A DNA stretch of 64,000 nt. It comes from UBA961 sp014191195. Lineage in GTDB: Bacteria > Bacteroidota > Ignavibacteria > Kapaibacteriales > UBA961. This document shows, piece after piece, positions 27,297-36,765 of the stretch. Within the stretch, counting starts at the first letter, position 1. Each line of letters starts with the position of its first letter. Made by a program: the position numbers and the translations under genes. Under the pieces are notes generated by a model. It saw only the letters and a list, made by a program, of their open reading frames with translations. It ran no database searches and was not told the DNA's origin. Where the stretch lies: positions 310,001 to 374,000 of the forward strand of contig OZ123195.1 in the NCBI GenBank assembly GCA_964204605.1. Reading direction: 5' to 3'.

Positions 27297-29060
27297 TTAT
27301 ATCTGTGGTTTTAAAAGATGTGACTCATATACCACTTTTTTGGATTCAGGTTTTTTTGCATTACCTAATAACAATCCTTGATATTCTTCTAATAATACAT
27401 AGGACATACCATGAAACAATGTATATGTTGATACAACTGATTCAAATACATCTTCTGCGGAAGTATAATTCCAATGTTGTCCATATTGTAATGCTATTGC
27501 TGATAATATGTTCCAAACTGGACGTGAATTCCTTTTTTCACCTTGAGACCAACGGTCATTATATGCACCTAATTTGTCCCATCGGCTCATCTTTAAGCCC
27601 ATGAATCGTTCATTCTCTTTGGTTGCAATTGCAGGCTCTATTAATTGAACTCGATGTGCTTCATTAGTAAATGTACCATAAACCTCTGCATATGTAGAAG
27701 ATGGTAATACGATTGATGCAATCTTATTTGTTTCATTATCATTAGATGCTAGAAAAATTATATGCTCAACATTATCTAAAACACTCGAAAATGATGGATG
27801 AGAAGCAATGTTTTCTCCAATTGTAATGATCACTTTAATAGAATGTTTAGCTATTTTCTGGGCAATGATTTCAGCCTGTGATTCATGTTGATCGGTAAAT
27901 AATCCAAGTGCAATAGCTCCATTATGATTAGGAGTTCTATCTGTCATCTTTAACATTTCATCAGAAAACGCTGGGTCACGATGTTCTAAGAAATCTATAT
28001 GTGTCGTCTTTACTATTTCTTTAGCAAATCGAATGGTTGCATATATATCTTCATTTGTTCCATAAGCCGAACCAATGATCATAATCTGAGAAGAATTATA
28101 CGCTTGTAGTACTTCATGTACTGCTATAAGTGCAGATTCCCAATCAGTATGTTTCCCCTTGATATGTGGCTCTGAAATTCTATTGTCATTCACAAAAGAA
28201 TATTGTTCAAGTCTACCAGCATCACACATCCAATATTCATTTACATGCATATTTGTGCGTGGCTCTATTCTTAAAATCTCATTATTACGGACACCAAGTT
28301 TAGTATTACATCCACGTGAGCAACCTGGGCAAATAGAATTTGTGAAACTCATTTCCCAAACTCTGGCATTAAATCGGAAATCCATACTTGTAAGAGCGCC
28401 AACAGGGCATATATCAATTACATTCATGGAATATGGACTGTCAAACTCCATCCCAGGAAATGTTTGAATTGTTACATGGTCTCCACGTTGTACAAAAGTT
28501 AATGCTGGTTGCTTTGCAATTTCATCGGCAAAACGTATACATCTTGAACAAGATATACAACGCTCTGCATCAAATAATACACGCGGCCCAAGCTTTACTC
28601 TTTTATCTTTGTGATTTTTTTGTTCTATAAATCTGCTTTTGCCATTAGAATGATTGAAAGCATATTCCTGCAATTTACATTGGCCAGCTTCATCACAAAT
28701 AGGACAATCTAAAGGGTGATTTATAAGCAAAAATTCCATAATAGCATGCTGAGCATGTTCAGTTCTTTGTCCTTGTGTGTCTATAATCATACCATCGGCT
28801 ACAGGAGTTGCGCAACCTATAGACAATTTAGGACCCCACATAACAATAACATTGCCAGATTCATCAAATTCAGGAGCACCATCTGCTCCTTTTTTTGGGA
28901 ATCCAACATTTACCAAACACATACGGCAATTACCAGATACGCTTAAGCCTGGATGCCAACAAAAATGTGGAAGTGTCTTTTCAATTTCCATTGCAGCTTC
29001 AATGATAGTAGAACCTGCTGCAGCTTCAACTCTTTGTCCGTCAATTATTATCTGAGGCAT
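27297..29060 (-). CDS. nuoG: NADH-quinone oxidoreductase subunit G (short form)
   Basis: The N-terminal part has the [2Fe-2S] ferredoxin ligands (PHFCWHPGLSVSGNCRMC ... CATPV), the H-x3-C-x2-C-x5-C motif NHPLDCPICDEAGQC (cluster N5), and CISCSRC ... ICPVGAL (N4). CPGCSRGCN at about 245-255 marks the start of the molybdopterin-oxidoreductase-like domain and may hold a further cluster (N7-like). The total of 587 residues is short compared with about 900 in E. coli, so the pseudo-molybdopterin part is reduced, as in many bacteria outside Proteobacteria. It is the first gene of the block and faces asnS across 461 bp. No nuoE or nuoF lies upstream. Confidence 0.95.
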   Translation of the reverse strand: MPQIIIDGQRVEAAAGSTIIEAAMEIEKTLPHFCWHPGLSVSGNCRMCLVNVGFPKKGADGAPEFDESGNVIVMWGPKLSIGCATPVADGMIIDTQGQRTEHAQHAIMEFLLINHPLDCPICDEAGQCKLQEYAFNHSNGKSRFIEQKNHKDKRVKLGPRVLFDAERCISCSRCIRFADEIAKQPALTFVQRGDHVTIQTFPGMEFDSPYSMNVIDICPVGALTSMDFRFNARVWEMSFTNSICPGCSRGCNTKLGVRNNEILRIEPRTNMHVNEYWMCDAGRLEQYSFVNDNRISEPHIKGKHTDWESALIAVHEVLQAYNSSQIMIIGSAYGTNEDIYATIRFAKEIVKTTHIDFLEHRDPAFSDEMLKMTDRTPNHNGAIALGLFTDQHESQAEIIAQKIAKHSIKVIITIGENIASHPSFSSVLDNVEHIIFLASNDNETNKIASIVLPSSTYAEVYGTFTNEAHRVQLIEPAIATKENERFMGLKMSRWDKLGAYNDRWSQGEKRNSRPVWNILSAIALQYGQHWNYTSAEDVFESVVSTYTLFHGMSYVLLEEYQGLLLGNAKKPESKKVVYESHLLKPQI

Positions 29061-29521
29061 AGAAATATGCTCCGGTGAACATTTTCATCTTGAAAAGGAT
29101 TCGATTTCAATAACTTATTGAAAAAGGTGGAGATAGCAATTATACTCATCAGAAATCATCTAAATTTCTATTACTTAGCTTCACGGATACGCAAAATACA
29201 AACTTTTGAGAATGTGATAAAAGGGAATTATTGAGAAGTGTCAATTCTTTTTTAAAATCTATACAGTTTACTGATAGATTTCTTGAAAATATATCTGTTT
29301 TTACATCAAAATCTGTTGTCATATTCTAATCGTGTACTCATTGTGCTCAGTATCTGTTTTCTTCATCCAATACAATTTCCAATCATAATTACTTCATTAT
29401 TCAAATAATTCGCTTTTTTTTCGTTGATTTGTGAAAGAATTAGTCTTAAAGTAGGCTATTTGTTGATTATGAACACAGTCAATACACTTTTATAAGTACT
29501 ATATAAATCAATTGGATACAT
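29061..29521. other. 461-bp non-coding divergent spacer (nuoG / asnS)
   Basis: No open frame of note and no known RNA family that I recognise. It should hold promoters for both genes. It contains one good hairpin (separate entry, 29255-29281) and a weaker one just before it (ATTGA/TCAAT then a T run near 29250). CTATTTG at about 29456 may be part of a -7 element for asnS. Confidence 0.5.
29255..29281. other. unassigned hairpin in the nuoG/asnS spacer
   Basis: Stem AAATCTAT (29255-29262) and ATAGATTT (29274-29281), continued inside by CAG/CTG after a bulged A, closing on the tetraloop TTTA. No T run follows on either strand, so it is not a clear terminator. It could be part of a 5' leader, a small RNA or a protein-binding palindrome. 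Confidence 0.4.
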
Positions 29522-30871
29522 ATGTCTCGCTATCATTCTTATAAGACAATCGAACAATTACCAGACTTAATTGGGCAAGAAGTTACCTTAAATGGTTGGG
29601 TTTCTGATAAAACTGATAAAGGCAAATTATGTTTTATCAAATTGCGTGATGGATCGGGCATTGTTCAATGTGTTGCATTTAGGCCTTCTATTGGTGATGA
29701 GTTATTTGAAAAAGCACATTCTTTAACCCAAGAAAGCTCTGTTTCTATAACGGGTACTGTTCGCTCGGAAAACCGCGCTCCAAGTGGTGTTGAATTAGAT
29801 GTTACGAATATCAATATCTGGCAGATATCAAAAGATTATCCTATTTCACCTAAGGAACATGGCACTGAATTCCTCATGGAGCATCGTCATCTTTGGTTGC
29901 GTAGCACTAGACAACATGCAATTATGCGGATTAGATCTTCTGTTGTTAAAGCAATTAGAGATTTTTTTGATGGTAATGGATTTAGATTGATGGATTCGCC
30001 TATTTTAACTCCAAGTGCATGCGAGGGTACATCTACATTATTCGAGACTGAATATTTTGATTTGGGTACAGCTTATTTATCTCAATCTGGTCAGCTTTAT
30101 GCAGAAGCAAGTGCGATGGCATTAGGCAAGGTGTATACATTTGGCCCAACATTCCGAGCTGAAAAATCCAAAACAAGAAGACATCTTACAGAATTTTGGA
30201 TGGTTGAACCCGAAATGGCCTATTTCGACTTAAATGATGATATGGATGTAGCCGAAGATTTGGTTGAATATATCGTCCAATATGTCTTGAAAACATGTCC
30301 TAAAGAACTAGCCGCAATGGGTAGAGATATATCTAAACTAGAAGCTGTACGCCGCCCTTTTTACAGAATGAGCTATACTGAAGCTGTAGATTGGCTAAAT
30401 AAAAACAATGTAAAATTGAATAAAAAACAAGCTGATGGTTCTGAAATACAGATAGATTTCCCTTGGGGTGATGATTTTGGCGCTCCTCAAGAAGAAGCCA
30501 TTATGCAACAATTTGATAAACCTTGTATTATCCATCGATATCCTACAGAAGTAAAAGCTTTTTACATGAAAAGAGATCCGGATAATCAAAAAGTTGCTTT
30601 GGCTATGGATATGTTGGCTCCAGAAGGTGCAGGAGAAATTATTGGTGGTAGCCAAAGAGAAGATAATTATGAAGAATTATTAGCTAGAATACAACATGAA
30701 AATCTTCCTGTAGATGCATTCCAATGGTTTTTGGATCTAAGAAAATATGGATCTGTACCTCATTCAGGTTTTGGCCTAGGTGTAGAAAGAACAGTAAAAT
30801 GGATATCTGGTGCCGAGCATATTCGAGAAGTAATACCATTCCCAAGAATGATCTATAGAATTGTTCCTTAA
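29522..30871 (+). CDS. asnS: asparaginyl-tRNA synthetase
   Basis: The 449-residue class IIb synthetase has an OB-fold anticodon-binding domain (VTLNGWVSDKTDKGKLCFIKLRDGSG), motif 2 (FRAEKSKTRRHLTEFWMVEPEMA) and motif 3 (GFGLGVERTVKWISG). YPTEVKAFYMK and the lack of an Asp-specific insertion indicate AsnRS rather than AspRS. Its presence means Asn-tRNA can be made directly, without the amidotransferase route. It ends at a G+C-rich hairpin before cysS. Confidence 0.95.
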   Translation: MSRYHSYKTIEQLPDLIGQEVTLNGWVSDKTDKGKLCFIKLRDGSGIVQCVAFRPSIGDELFEKAHSLTQESSVSITGTVRSENRAPSGVELDVTNINIWQISKDYPISPKEHGTEFLMEHRHLWLRSTRQHAIMRIRSSVVKAIRDFFDGNGFRLMDSPILTPSACEGTSTLFETEYFDLGTAYLSQSGQLYAEASAMALGKVYTFGPTFRAEKSKTRRHLTEFWMVEPEMAYFDLNDDMDVAEDLVEYIVQYVLKTCPKELAAMGRDISKLEAVRRPFYRMSYTEAVDWLNKNNVKLNKKQADGSEIQIDFPWGDDFGAPQEEAIMQQFDKPCIIHRYPTEVKAFYMKRDPDNQKVALAMDMLAPEGAGEIIGGSQREDNYEELLARIQHENLPVDAFQWFLDLRKYGSVPHSGFGLGVERTVKWISGAEHIREVIPFPRMIYRIVP

Positions 30872-30882
30872 TAAACTACTTT

Positions 30883-30910
30883 ATAAGGCCGGTTTTACCG
30901 GCCTTATTTG
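30883..30910 (+). terminator. terminator-like hairpin between asnS and cysS
   Basis: A perfect 11-bp stem ATAAGGCCGGT (30883-30893) and ACCGGCCTTAT (30897-30907) with a 3-nt loop, followed by only TTTG. Very stable, but the short T run makes partial read-through into cysS (start 30924) likely. Confidence 0.65.
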
Positions 30911-30923
30911 TACCTAATACTTT

Positions 30924-32378
30924 ATGAAATTATATAATACATTATCTAAAACTGTACAGCAGTTTACTCCCATAAATCCTGGAGAAGTTCGCATATATTC
31001 TTGTGGCCCAACTGTTTACAATTATGCTCATATAGGTAATCATAGAGCTTTTTTGTTTGCAGATTTCTTGCATAGGGCAATGAGAATTATAGGTGGTTAC
31101 TCTGTGAAATGGGTGATGAATATTACTGATATAGATGATAAAACTATTCGCGATAGCGCATTGAATAGTCCAGAATGGAAAGCAGAATTTGGCAAGCAAA
31201 CAAATGATCCAAAAGAAAATTTAAAAAAATTAACTTCTTTCTATGCTCAAGAATTTTTGCAAGATATTTCTGTTTTAGGTATTAAAAAAGAACACTTTTT
31301 TGCTATGCCTTATGCTACTGATTATATTCCTCAAATGCTTGATTTAATTGAGAATATATATAAGAATGGATATGCATATATTTCTAATGGAAGTGTTTAT
31401 TTTAATGTTGGACTTTGGGTTTCAAAAGAAAAATATGGAAAATTATTTGCCATTGATTTTGACAATATTATTAGTGGTTCTAGAATAGATAGTGATGAGT
31501 ATGCCAAAGAGCAGGCAAGTGATTTTGTGCTATGGAAAGCCAAAAAAGATGATGAACCTTTTTGGGATTTTACTTTAGATAATCAATATCTTCCCGGTAG
31601 GCCTGGTTGGCATATAGAATGCTCGGCTATGGGAAATCATATTTTGGGTCTGCCTTTTGATATTCATACTGGTGCAGTAGATTTACGATTTCCTCATCAT
31701 GAAGATGAAATTGCACAAAGCAAAGCTGGATATGGCGTAGATACATCTACATTCTTTTGCCACAATGAATTCTTAGAAGTAGAAGGCAAGAAAATGAGTA
31801 AGTCTTTGGGTAATTTTTATACTCTTAAAGACTTACTTCACAAAGGATTAGATCCATTGGATATACGATTTTCTTTGCTGAGTACCCATTATGCGTCTGT
31901 TCATAATTTTACTTTTTTTGGTATTGAGTCTTCAAAAAAAGCACGATTGAGAATTCAAGAATATATCCATGAATGCTTTGAATTATCTGGCAATGATTTT
32001 CATGAAATAGCTATTATTGATACATTTGAATCCGACTTAAAAGAATCTATTGCCGATGACTTACACACTCCAAAAGCAATTGAAATTGTATTCACTTTTA
32101 TGAAATCTTATCCAGCTAATACATTAAGTAATGTGCAAAAAAATAATGTACTTACAATTTTTGATATGCTGAATCAATTATTTGATGTATGGAAAATATC
32201 ACCCAAAGAAAAAGTTGAATTAGCAATTCCTGAATATGTTCTTGAAATAGGAAGACAACGCTGGGAAGCGAAAAAAAATCGTGAATTTCAAAAAGCTGAT
32301 GAATTAAGAGATGTACTTTTGCAGAATGGATTTACGAGTAAAGATTCTAAAGATGGTTTTGAATTATTGCCTTTATGA
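30924..32378 (+). CDS. cysS: cysteinyl-tRNA synthetase
   Basis: The 484-residue class Ia synthetase has AHIGN at about 35-39 (HIGH motif) and KKMSKS at about 289-294. The zinc ligands that select cysteine are present: C27 in YSCGPTVYN, the Cys in GWHIECSAMG and the His pair in RFPHHEDE. Length is normal. The DUF2520 gene follows after 20 bp and is probably co-transcribed. Confidence 0.96.
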   Translation: MKLYNTLSKTVQQFTPINPGEVRIYSCGPTVYNYAHIGNHRAFLFADFLHRAMRIIGGYSVKWVMNITDIDDKTIRDSALNSPEWKAEFGKQTNDPKENLKKLTSFYAQEFLQDISVLGIKKEHFFAMPYATDYIPQMLDLIENIYKNGYAYISNGSVYFNVGLWVSKEKYGKLFAIDFDNIISGSRIDSDEYAKEQASDFVLWKAKKDDEPFWDFTLDNQYLPGRPGWHIECSAMGNHILGLPFDIHTGAVDLRFPHHEDEIAQSKAGYGVDTSTFFCHNEFLEVEGKKMSKSLGNFYTLKDLLHKGLDPLDIRFSLLSTHYASVHNFTFFGIESSKKARLRIQEYIHECFELSGNDFHEIAIIDTFESDLKESIADDLHTPKAIEIVFTFMKSYPANTLSNVQKNNVLTIFDMLNQLFDVWKISPKEKVELAIPEYVLEIGRQRWEAKKNREFQKADELRDVLLQNGFTSKDSKDGFELLPL

Positions 32379-32398
32379 TTGAATATGTATAGAGTGAT

Positions 32399-33265
32399 AT
32401 GAATACTAATAATGAAATGCTGACACATTCTCCATACACGGTTGGAATTATAGGCTATGGAAAGCTTGGGAGTGTTGTAGCACATTATTTTAGCAGTGTA
32501 TCTGAGCTTGCTTGGATCATTATAAAAAATAATGCAACAAAAAATACAAGTAATCTGTCCGCAACCATTTTGGATTCAATTCAACAGATAGAAGATATTC
32601 CACATATCATCATACTTGCAGTTCCAGATGATGAGATTGAAATATGTAGTCTGCAGCTTTCTAAGCAACTGAAGCAGAATTCAGAAACATTGATTATACA
32701 TTGCTCTGGTGCTTTAGGTAAAGACGTATTACAATCGTGTAAAGACAAAGGTGCTCGCATTGCTGCTATTCATCCATTCCAAACATTTTTAGGCCCTGTT
32801 AATCTACAGGGAATTCCTTGGTCTATAGATGCCGATGAAGAAAATCAATCATTATGTATTAGATTTATTGAAAAAGTTGAAGGAATTCCGATTGTATTAT
32901 CACAAAAAATGCTTCGTGATAAAACAGTGTATCATATTGCTGCTGTCATTTCATCTAATTTTCTAGTTGTATTAACTCAATTAGCTTCAGATCTCTGCAA
33001 GACAGCTGATTTAGATCCTTCAATACTATTACCACTTATCATGAAAACAGCTTTACAAAATGCTTTGCATTCTTTAGAAAACAATCAGCCTCCAATTGAA
33101 GCCCTAACTGGTCCTATAAAAAGAGGAGATACGCAAACAATTAATAAGCATATATCAGTATTAGAGTATAAGTCTGACATATTGAACATATATACTGCTC
33201 TTACTAATTATGCATTACATTCCTTAGAACATCACCAGCATAGTTCAAAAAATCATACAGATTAA
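32399..33265 (+). CDS. Rossmann-like and DUF2520 domain protein
   Basis: The 288-residue protein begins with an NAD(P)-binding fold (VGIIGYGKLGSVVA, GxGxxG at about 16-21), has IHPFQTFLG and GIPWSIDAD in the middle, and an all-helical C-terminal domain (LLPLIMKTALQNAL...ALTGPIKRGD), which is the DUF2520 architecture related to F420-dependent NADP oxidoreductases and ketopantoate-type reductases. The substrate is unknown. Start M1 or M7. Confidence 0.75.
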   Translation: MNTNNEMLTHSPYTVGIIGYGKLGSVVAHYFSSVSELAWIIIKNNATKNTSNLSATILDSIQQIEDIPHIIILAVPDDEIEICSLQLSKQLKQNSETLIIHCSGALGKDVLQSCKDKGARIAAIHPFQTFLGPVNLQGIPWSIDADEENQSLCIRFIEKVEGIPIVLSQKMLRDKTVYHIAAVISSNFLVVLTQLASDLCKTADLDPSILLPLIMKTALQNALHSLENNQPPIEALTGPIKRGDTQTINKHISVLEYKSDILNIYTALTNYALHSLEHHQHSSKNHTD

Positions 33266-33367
33266 CTAAAGGTTGGCACGAATTCTGACTACTTAAAACA
33301 TTACTAAACTCATAATGTGAAATAGTAATTTCTTGGTTTTCTAGTTATTTAATAAAAGTTGAATATA

Positions 33368-33979
33368 ATGTATATATCAAAAAATCTAAGTGCTTGTTTA
33401 CTCATATGTTTGATGTTGTTTGGTATTGCCGAAGCCAAAAAAAAGAATAAACGATCTAAGAAACAAAAGACTGAAGCTAAAAGCAATGTAATATTTGGAA
33501 TGCAACAAGATTTCTCGATTGCATTCCCGGGTAGCCTTCCTAAACCCAAAATTGATAGTACTGGTATCATGACAAAGTTTGGAGGGACTCAATTCTATTC
33601 ATATTCAGCAAATAGTAATAAGGGTTCTGCAATGATTGGACATTTTGATATTTCTTATGATAATATTCGAGGTTCAAGTATTGAATTGGCAAATAATCCC
33701 TCTGCATTTCTAGATACATTGCAAAGTCAACTTGTAAAGAATATGGACGGAACAATTCAAAGAAAAATTAAAGTATTAAAAGAAGGATTATATCATAATA
33801 GAACGATGTACTTTACTGCAAAAGCTACAAAAGATACTATGATATATATACGTTGTGACCATGTTTATGATCCACCAAGAATTTATCAAATTCTATACAC
33901 AACAACTTCAAAAGGAAAAACTGAACTTCCATTTGTGAATACATTTTTTCAGTCTTTTACAATTTTGAAAAAACAATAA
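33368..33979 (+). CDS. exported hypothetical protein
   Basis: The ATG at 33368 gives a clear signal peptide (MYISKNLSACLLICLMLFGIAEA) followed by a lysine-rich stretch (KKKNKRSKKQK). A TTG at 33359 in the same frame is less likely. The rest (about 170 residues) is a soluble alpha/beta domain with FSIAFPGSLPKPK and YHNRTMYFTAKATKDTMIYIR; it has no family I can name, though the layout recalls small periplasmic PsbP-like domains. It lies 6 bp before the GDP-fucose synthase gene. Confidence 0.6.
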   Translation: MYISKNLSACLLICLMLFGIAEAKKKNKRSKKQKTEAKSNVIFGMQQDFSIAFPGSLPKPKIDSTGIMTKFGGTQFYSYSANSNKGSAMIGHFDISYDNIRGSSIELANNPSAFLDTLQSQLVKNMDGTIQRKIKVLKEGLYHNRTMYFTAKATKDTMIYIRCDHVYDPPRIYQILYTTTSKGKTELPFVNTFFQSFTILKKQ

Positions 33980-33985
33980 AATTAT

Positions 33986-35053
33986 ATGAAATCTGATGCA
34001 ATCATATATGTAGCTGGGCATACTGGCTTGGTAGGAAGTGCAATCTTGAAATCCCTGCAAAAACAGGGATTTTCTCATATTATCACAAAATCAAGTTCAG
34101 AACTAGATTTAAGAAATCAGCAAGAAGTCACAAATTTTTTTCATGATACAAAGCCAGAATATGTGTTTTTAGCTGCAGCTAAAGTTGGTGGCATACATGC
34201 AAATGCACATTATCCTGCAGACTTCATATCCGATAATTTAGCCATTGCATTGAATATTATTAATGCATCATATACATATAAAGTCAAAAAGCTTGTCAAT
34301 TTAGGTTCATCTTGTATCTATCCTAAATATTGTCCTCAACCGATAAAAGAAGAGTATTTGTTAACAGGAGCATTAGAGCCAACCAATGAACCTTATGCTC
34401 TTGCTAAAATTGCCGCAATTTCATTGTGCACATCTTTTCATAAACAATATCATTGCAATTTCATCTCTTTAATGCCTACTAATTTATATGGTATTCAAGA
34501 TTCATTTGGTTTCCATAATTCACATGTATTACCAGCTTTGATTAGAAAATTTATATTGGCAAAAATGTTGCAAGACAACGATTATGCGTCAGTTAAAAGG
34601 GATTTATTGTTAAGCAATGATATTCCACATGATATGAATTATGATGAAATAGATACCTTTTTAACGAATCTGGGAATTCAAAAAAACAGTATTAGTTTAT
34701 GGGGAAGTGGTAATGCCTATAGAGAATTCTTACATGCAGATGATTGTGCAGATGCAGCAGTGTATTTTATGAATAATATAGATGCTGAACAAGCTGGCAT
34801 CTGTATTAATATTGGTACAGGTATAGATTGTACGATTAAAGATTTAGCTGAATTAATTGCTAATAAAGTAGATTATAAAGGGCATATACTGTTTGATAAG
34901 AATAAACCAGATGGAACACCAAAAAAATTGTTATGTGTTGACAAAGCAATATCTCTTGGATGGCGTGCAATCATTCCATTAGAAAAAGGAATAGAATCCG
35001 TGATTATGCATTATCAAAATAGTATACATCTTAATCTAGCTCTTAGGTATTAA
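33986..35053 (+). CDS. fcl: GDP-L-fucose synthase (GDP-4-keto-6-deoxymannose epimerase/reductase)
   Basis: The 355-residue short-chain dehydrogenase fold has the nucleotide-binding motif GHTGLVGSA (about 10-18), the S-S-C segment LGSSCIYPKYCPQPIKEEYLL and the catalytic YxxxK in NEPYALAKIA. PTNLYGIQDSFGFHNSHVLPALIRKF matches the family. It converts GDP-4-keto-6-deoxy-D-mannose to GDP-L-fucose for surface glycans. It is about 35 residues longer than the E. coli enzyme because of an insert around 200-230 (SVKRDLLLSNDIPHDMNYDE). Its usual partner gmd is not in the window. A membrane glycosyltransferase follows after 3 bp. Confidence 0.88.
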   Translation: MKSDAIIYVAGHTGLVGSAILKSLQKQGFSHIITKSSSELDLRNQQEVTNFFHDTKPEYVFLAAAKVGGIHANAHYPADFISDNLAIALNIINASYTYKVKKLVNLGSSCIYPKYCPQPIKEEYLLTGALEPTNEPYALAKIAAISLCTSFHKQYHCNFISLMPTNLYGIQDSFGFHNSHVLPALIRKFILAKMLQDNDYASVKRDLLLSNDIPHDMNYDEIDTFLTNLGIQKNSISLWGSGNAYREFLHADDCADAAVYFMNNIDAEQAGICINIGTGIDCTIKDLAELIANKVDYKGHILFDKNKPDGTPKKLLCVDKAISLGWRAIIPLEKGIESVIMHYQNSIHLNLALRY

Positions 35054-35056
35054 AGC

Positions 35057-36706
35057 ATGATAGAATTTGTGAAAAAATACCCAGTACTATCGATATGCTT
35101 AATTACATGTTTCGTATTAATGCCTTTTTTGGGATCTGTTAGGCTTTTTGATTGGGACGAAATTAATTTTGCCGAAGCATCAAGAGAAATGTTGATTACT
35201 GGAAATTATCTTCAAGTTCAAATTGATTTTAAACCATTTTGGGAAAAACCTCCGCTTTTTATGTGGATGCAAGTACTGTCTATGAAAGTATTTGGTATTT
35301 CTGAATATGCTGCAAGATTTCCTAATGCTATATGTGGTTTAATAACCCTTCCTCTTTTGTATTCAATCGGATCTTCTTTAAAAGACAAACAATTCGGATT
35401 GCTCTGGCTTCTAACTTTTATTGGTTCATTTTTGCCACATTTTTACTTTAAATCTGGCATTATAGATCCTTGGTTTAATCTGTTTATCTTTTTAGGGATA
35501 ATTCTCCCTTTTCTTCCATTTTTTAAGAAAAAACAAATCTTAGCATATGTTGTAGGTGGTATAAGTATTGGTTGCGCAATACTAACTAAAGGTCCTGTAG
35601 CACTTCTCATCTATCTTCTTGTATATCTATTTTATATCGTACTTCAGAGCTTCAGATCCAGGCAATCAATGTCTATAGTAATATACCCATTACTAACAAT
35701 TGCTATTTCTCTGCTTGTGGCATCAATGTGGTTTGGCGTAGAATTATATCAACATGGGACATGGTTTTTACAAGAATTTGTTCTCTATCAAGTACGCTTA
35801 TTTAGAACAGGAGATGCCGGACATAGTGGACCAATCTATTATCATAGTATAATCCTTCTTATTGGTTGTTTTCCTGCATCAATGTTTGCATTCAGAAAAA
35901 TTGTAGAGTTTCGGGTTTCATCTCACATTGAATTATTGATGAAAGTGTTGTTTTGGGTAGTACTTATTCTATTCTCGATAGTTTCTACAAAAATTATTCA
36001 TTATTCATCTTTATGCTATTTTCCTTTAACATATTTAGCAGCAGAATATATATCTAGTTCTTTAAAAACGTCGAATAATTTTTCAATTATTAAAGTATTT
36101 TTAGCAATTGGCATTCTGTTTTGGACTATTCTGTTGGCAGCTGTGCCCATTTTGGGCATATACAAACATTCTATTATTCACTTAATAAAAGATCCTTTTG
36201 TTAAAGCAAATGTAGAAGCACAAGTTCAATGGTTTGGCTATGAATTATTGATTCCCTTGCTTTTTTTGATTGGTGGTTTTGTAAGTATTATGATGATTCA
36301 TAGAGGACATATGCTAATGGGCATTTATACCGTGTTTTTGTCAACAATTCCAACTTTATGGTTATTTCTTCCCTTAATTGCCCCCAAAATAGAAGCATAT
36401 ACGCAAGGATCAGCAATAGAGTTCTATCAAAGTTTAGAAGGCAAAGATATATATGTATATCCTTATCATTTTAAGAGTTATGCACATTTGTTTTATAGTA
36501 AAAAACTTCCATCCTTGAACTATTCTTTGAATCAACATAATAAGAACATAGATGAACATACACTATATAATGGTTCTATAGACAAAGATGTGTATGTTGT
36601 AGCCAAAATCAAGCATCAAAAAGAAATGCAAGAATATCAGTTATTTACCAAGCTTTATTCAAAGAATGGATTCGTTTTTTACAAGAGAATACATCAAATA
36701 CCATAA
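35057..36706 (+). CDS. ArnT/PMT-like membrane glycosyltransferase
   Basis: The 549-residue protein has about eleven to thirteen hydrophobic segments. The first periplasmic loop carries FDWDEINFAEASREM (about 32-46) and FKPFWEKPPLFMWMQ (about 58-72), the signature of GT-C enzymes of the ArnT/PMT superfamily, where the Asp/Glu pair is catalytic. A short soluble C-terminal part follows (about 460-549). Such enzymes move a sugar from a polyprenyl phosphate to lipid A or protein outside the membrane. The next-door fcl gene suggests a joint role in surface glycan work; donor and acceptor are unknown. Confidence 0.8.
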   Translation: MIEFVKKYPVLSICLITCFVLMPFLGSVRLFDWDEINFAEASREMLITGNYLQVQIDFKPFWEKPPLFMWMQVLSMKVFGISEYAARFPNAICGLITLPLLYSIGSSLKDKQFGLLWLLTFIGSFLPHFYFKSGIIDPWFNLFIFLGIILPFLPFFKKKQILAYVVGGISIGCAILTKGPVALLIYLLVYLFYIVLQSFRSRQSMSIVIYPLLTIAISLLVASMWFGVELYQHGTWFLQEFVLYQVRLFRTGDAGHSGPIYYHSIILLIGCFPASMFAFRKIVEFRVSSHIELLMKVLFWVVLILFSIVSTKIIHYSSLCYFPLTYLAAEYISSSLKTSNNFSIIKVFLAIGILFWTILLAAVPILGIYKHSIIHLIKDPFVKANVEAQVQWFGYELLIPLLFLIGGFVSIMMIHRGHMLMGIYTVFLSTIPTLWLFLPLIAPKIEAYTQGSAIEFYQSLEGKDIYVYPYHFKSYAHLFYSKKLPSLNYSLNQHNKNIDEHTLYNGSIDKDVYVVAKIKHQKEMQEYQLFTKLYSKNGFVFYKRIHQIP

Positions 36707-36765
36707 ATTGTATAAGATTCATGATGTATTAGAGAAATGAAAGTAAAAATCAATAAAAAAATTAC

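Noticed and set aside
28159..28467. 102-codon plus-strand frame opposite nuoG
   Set aside because: It lies over the iron-sulfur domain of nuoG, whose reading is certain; treated as a shadow.
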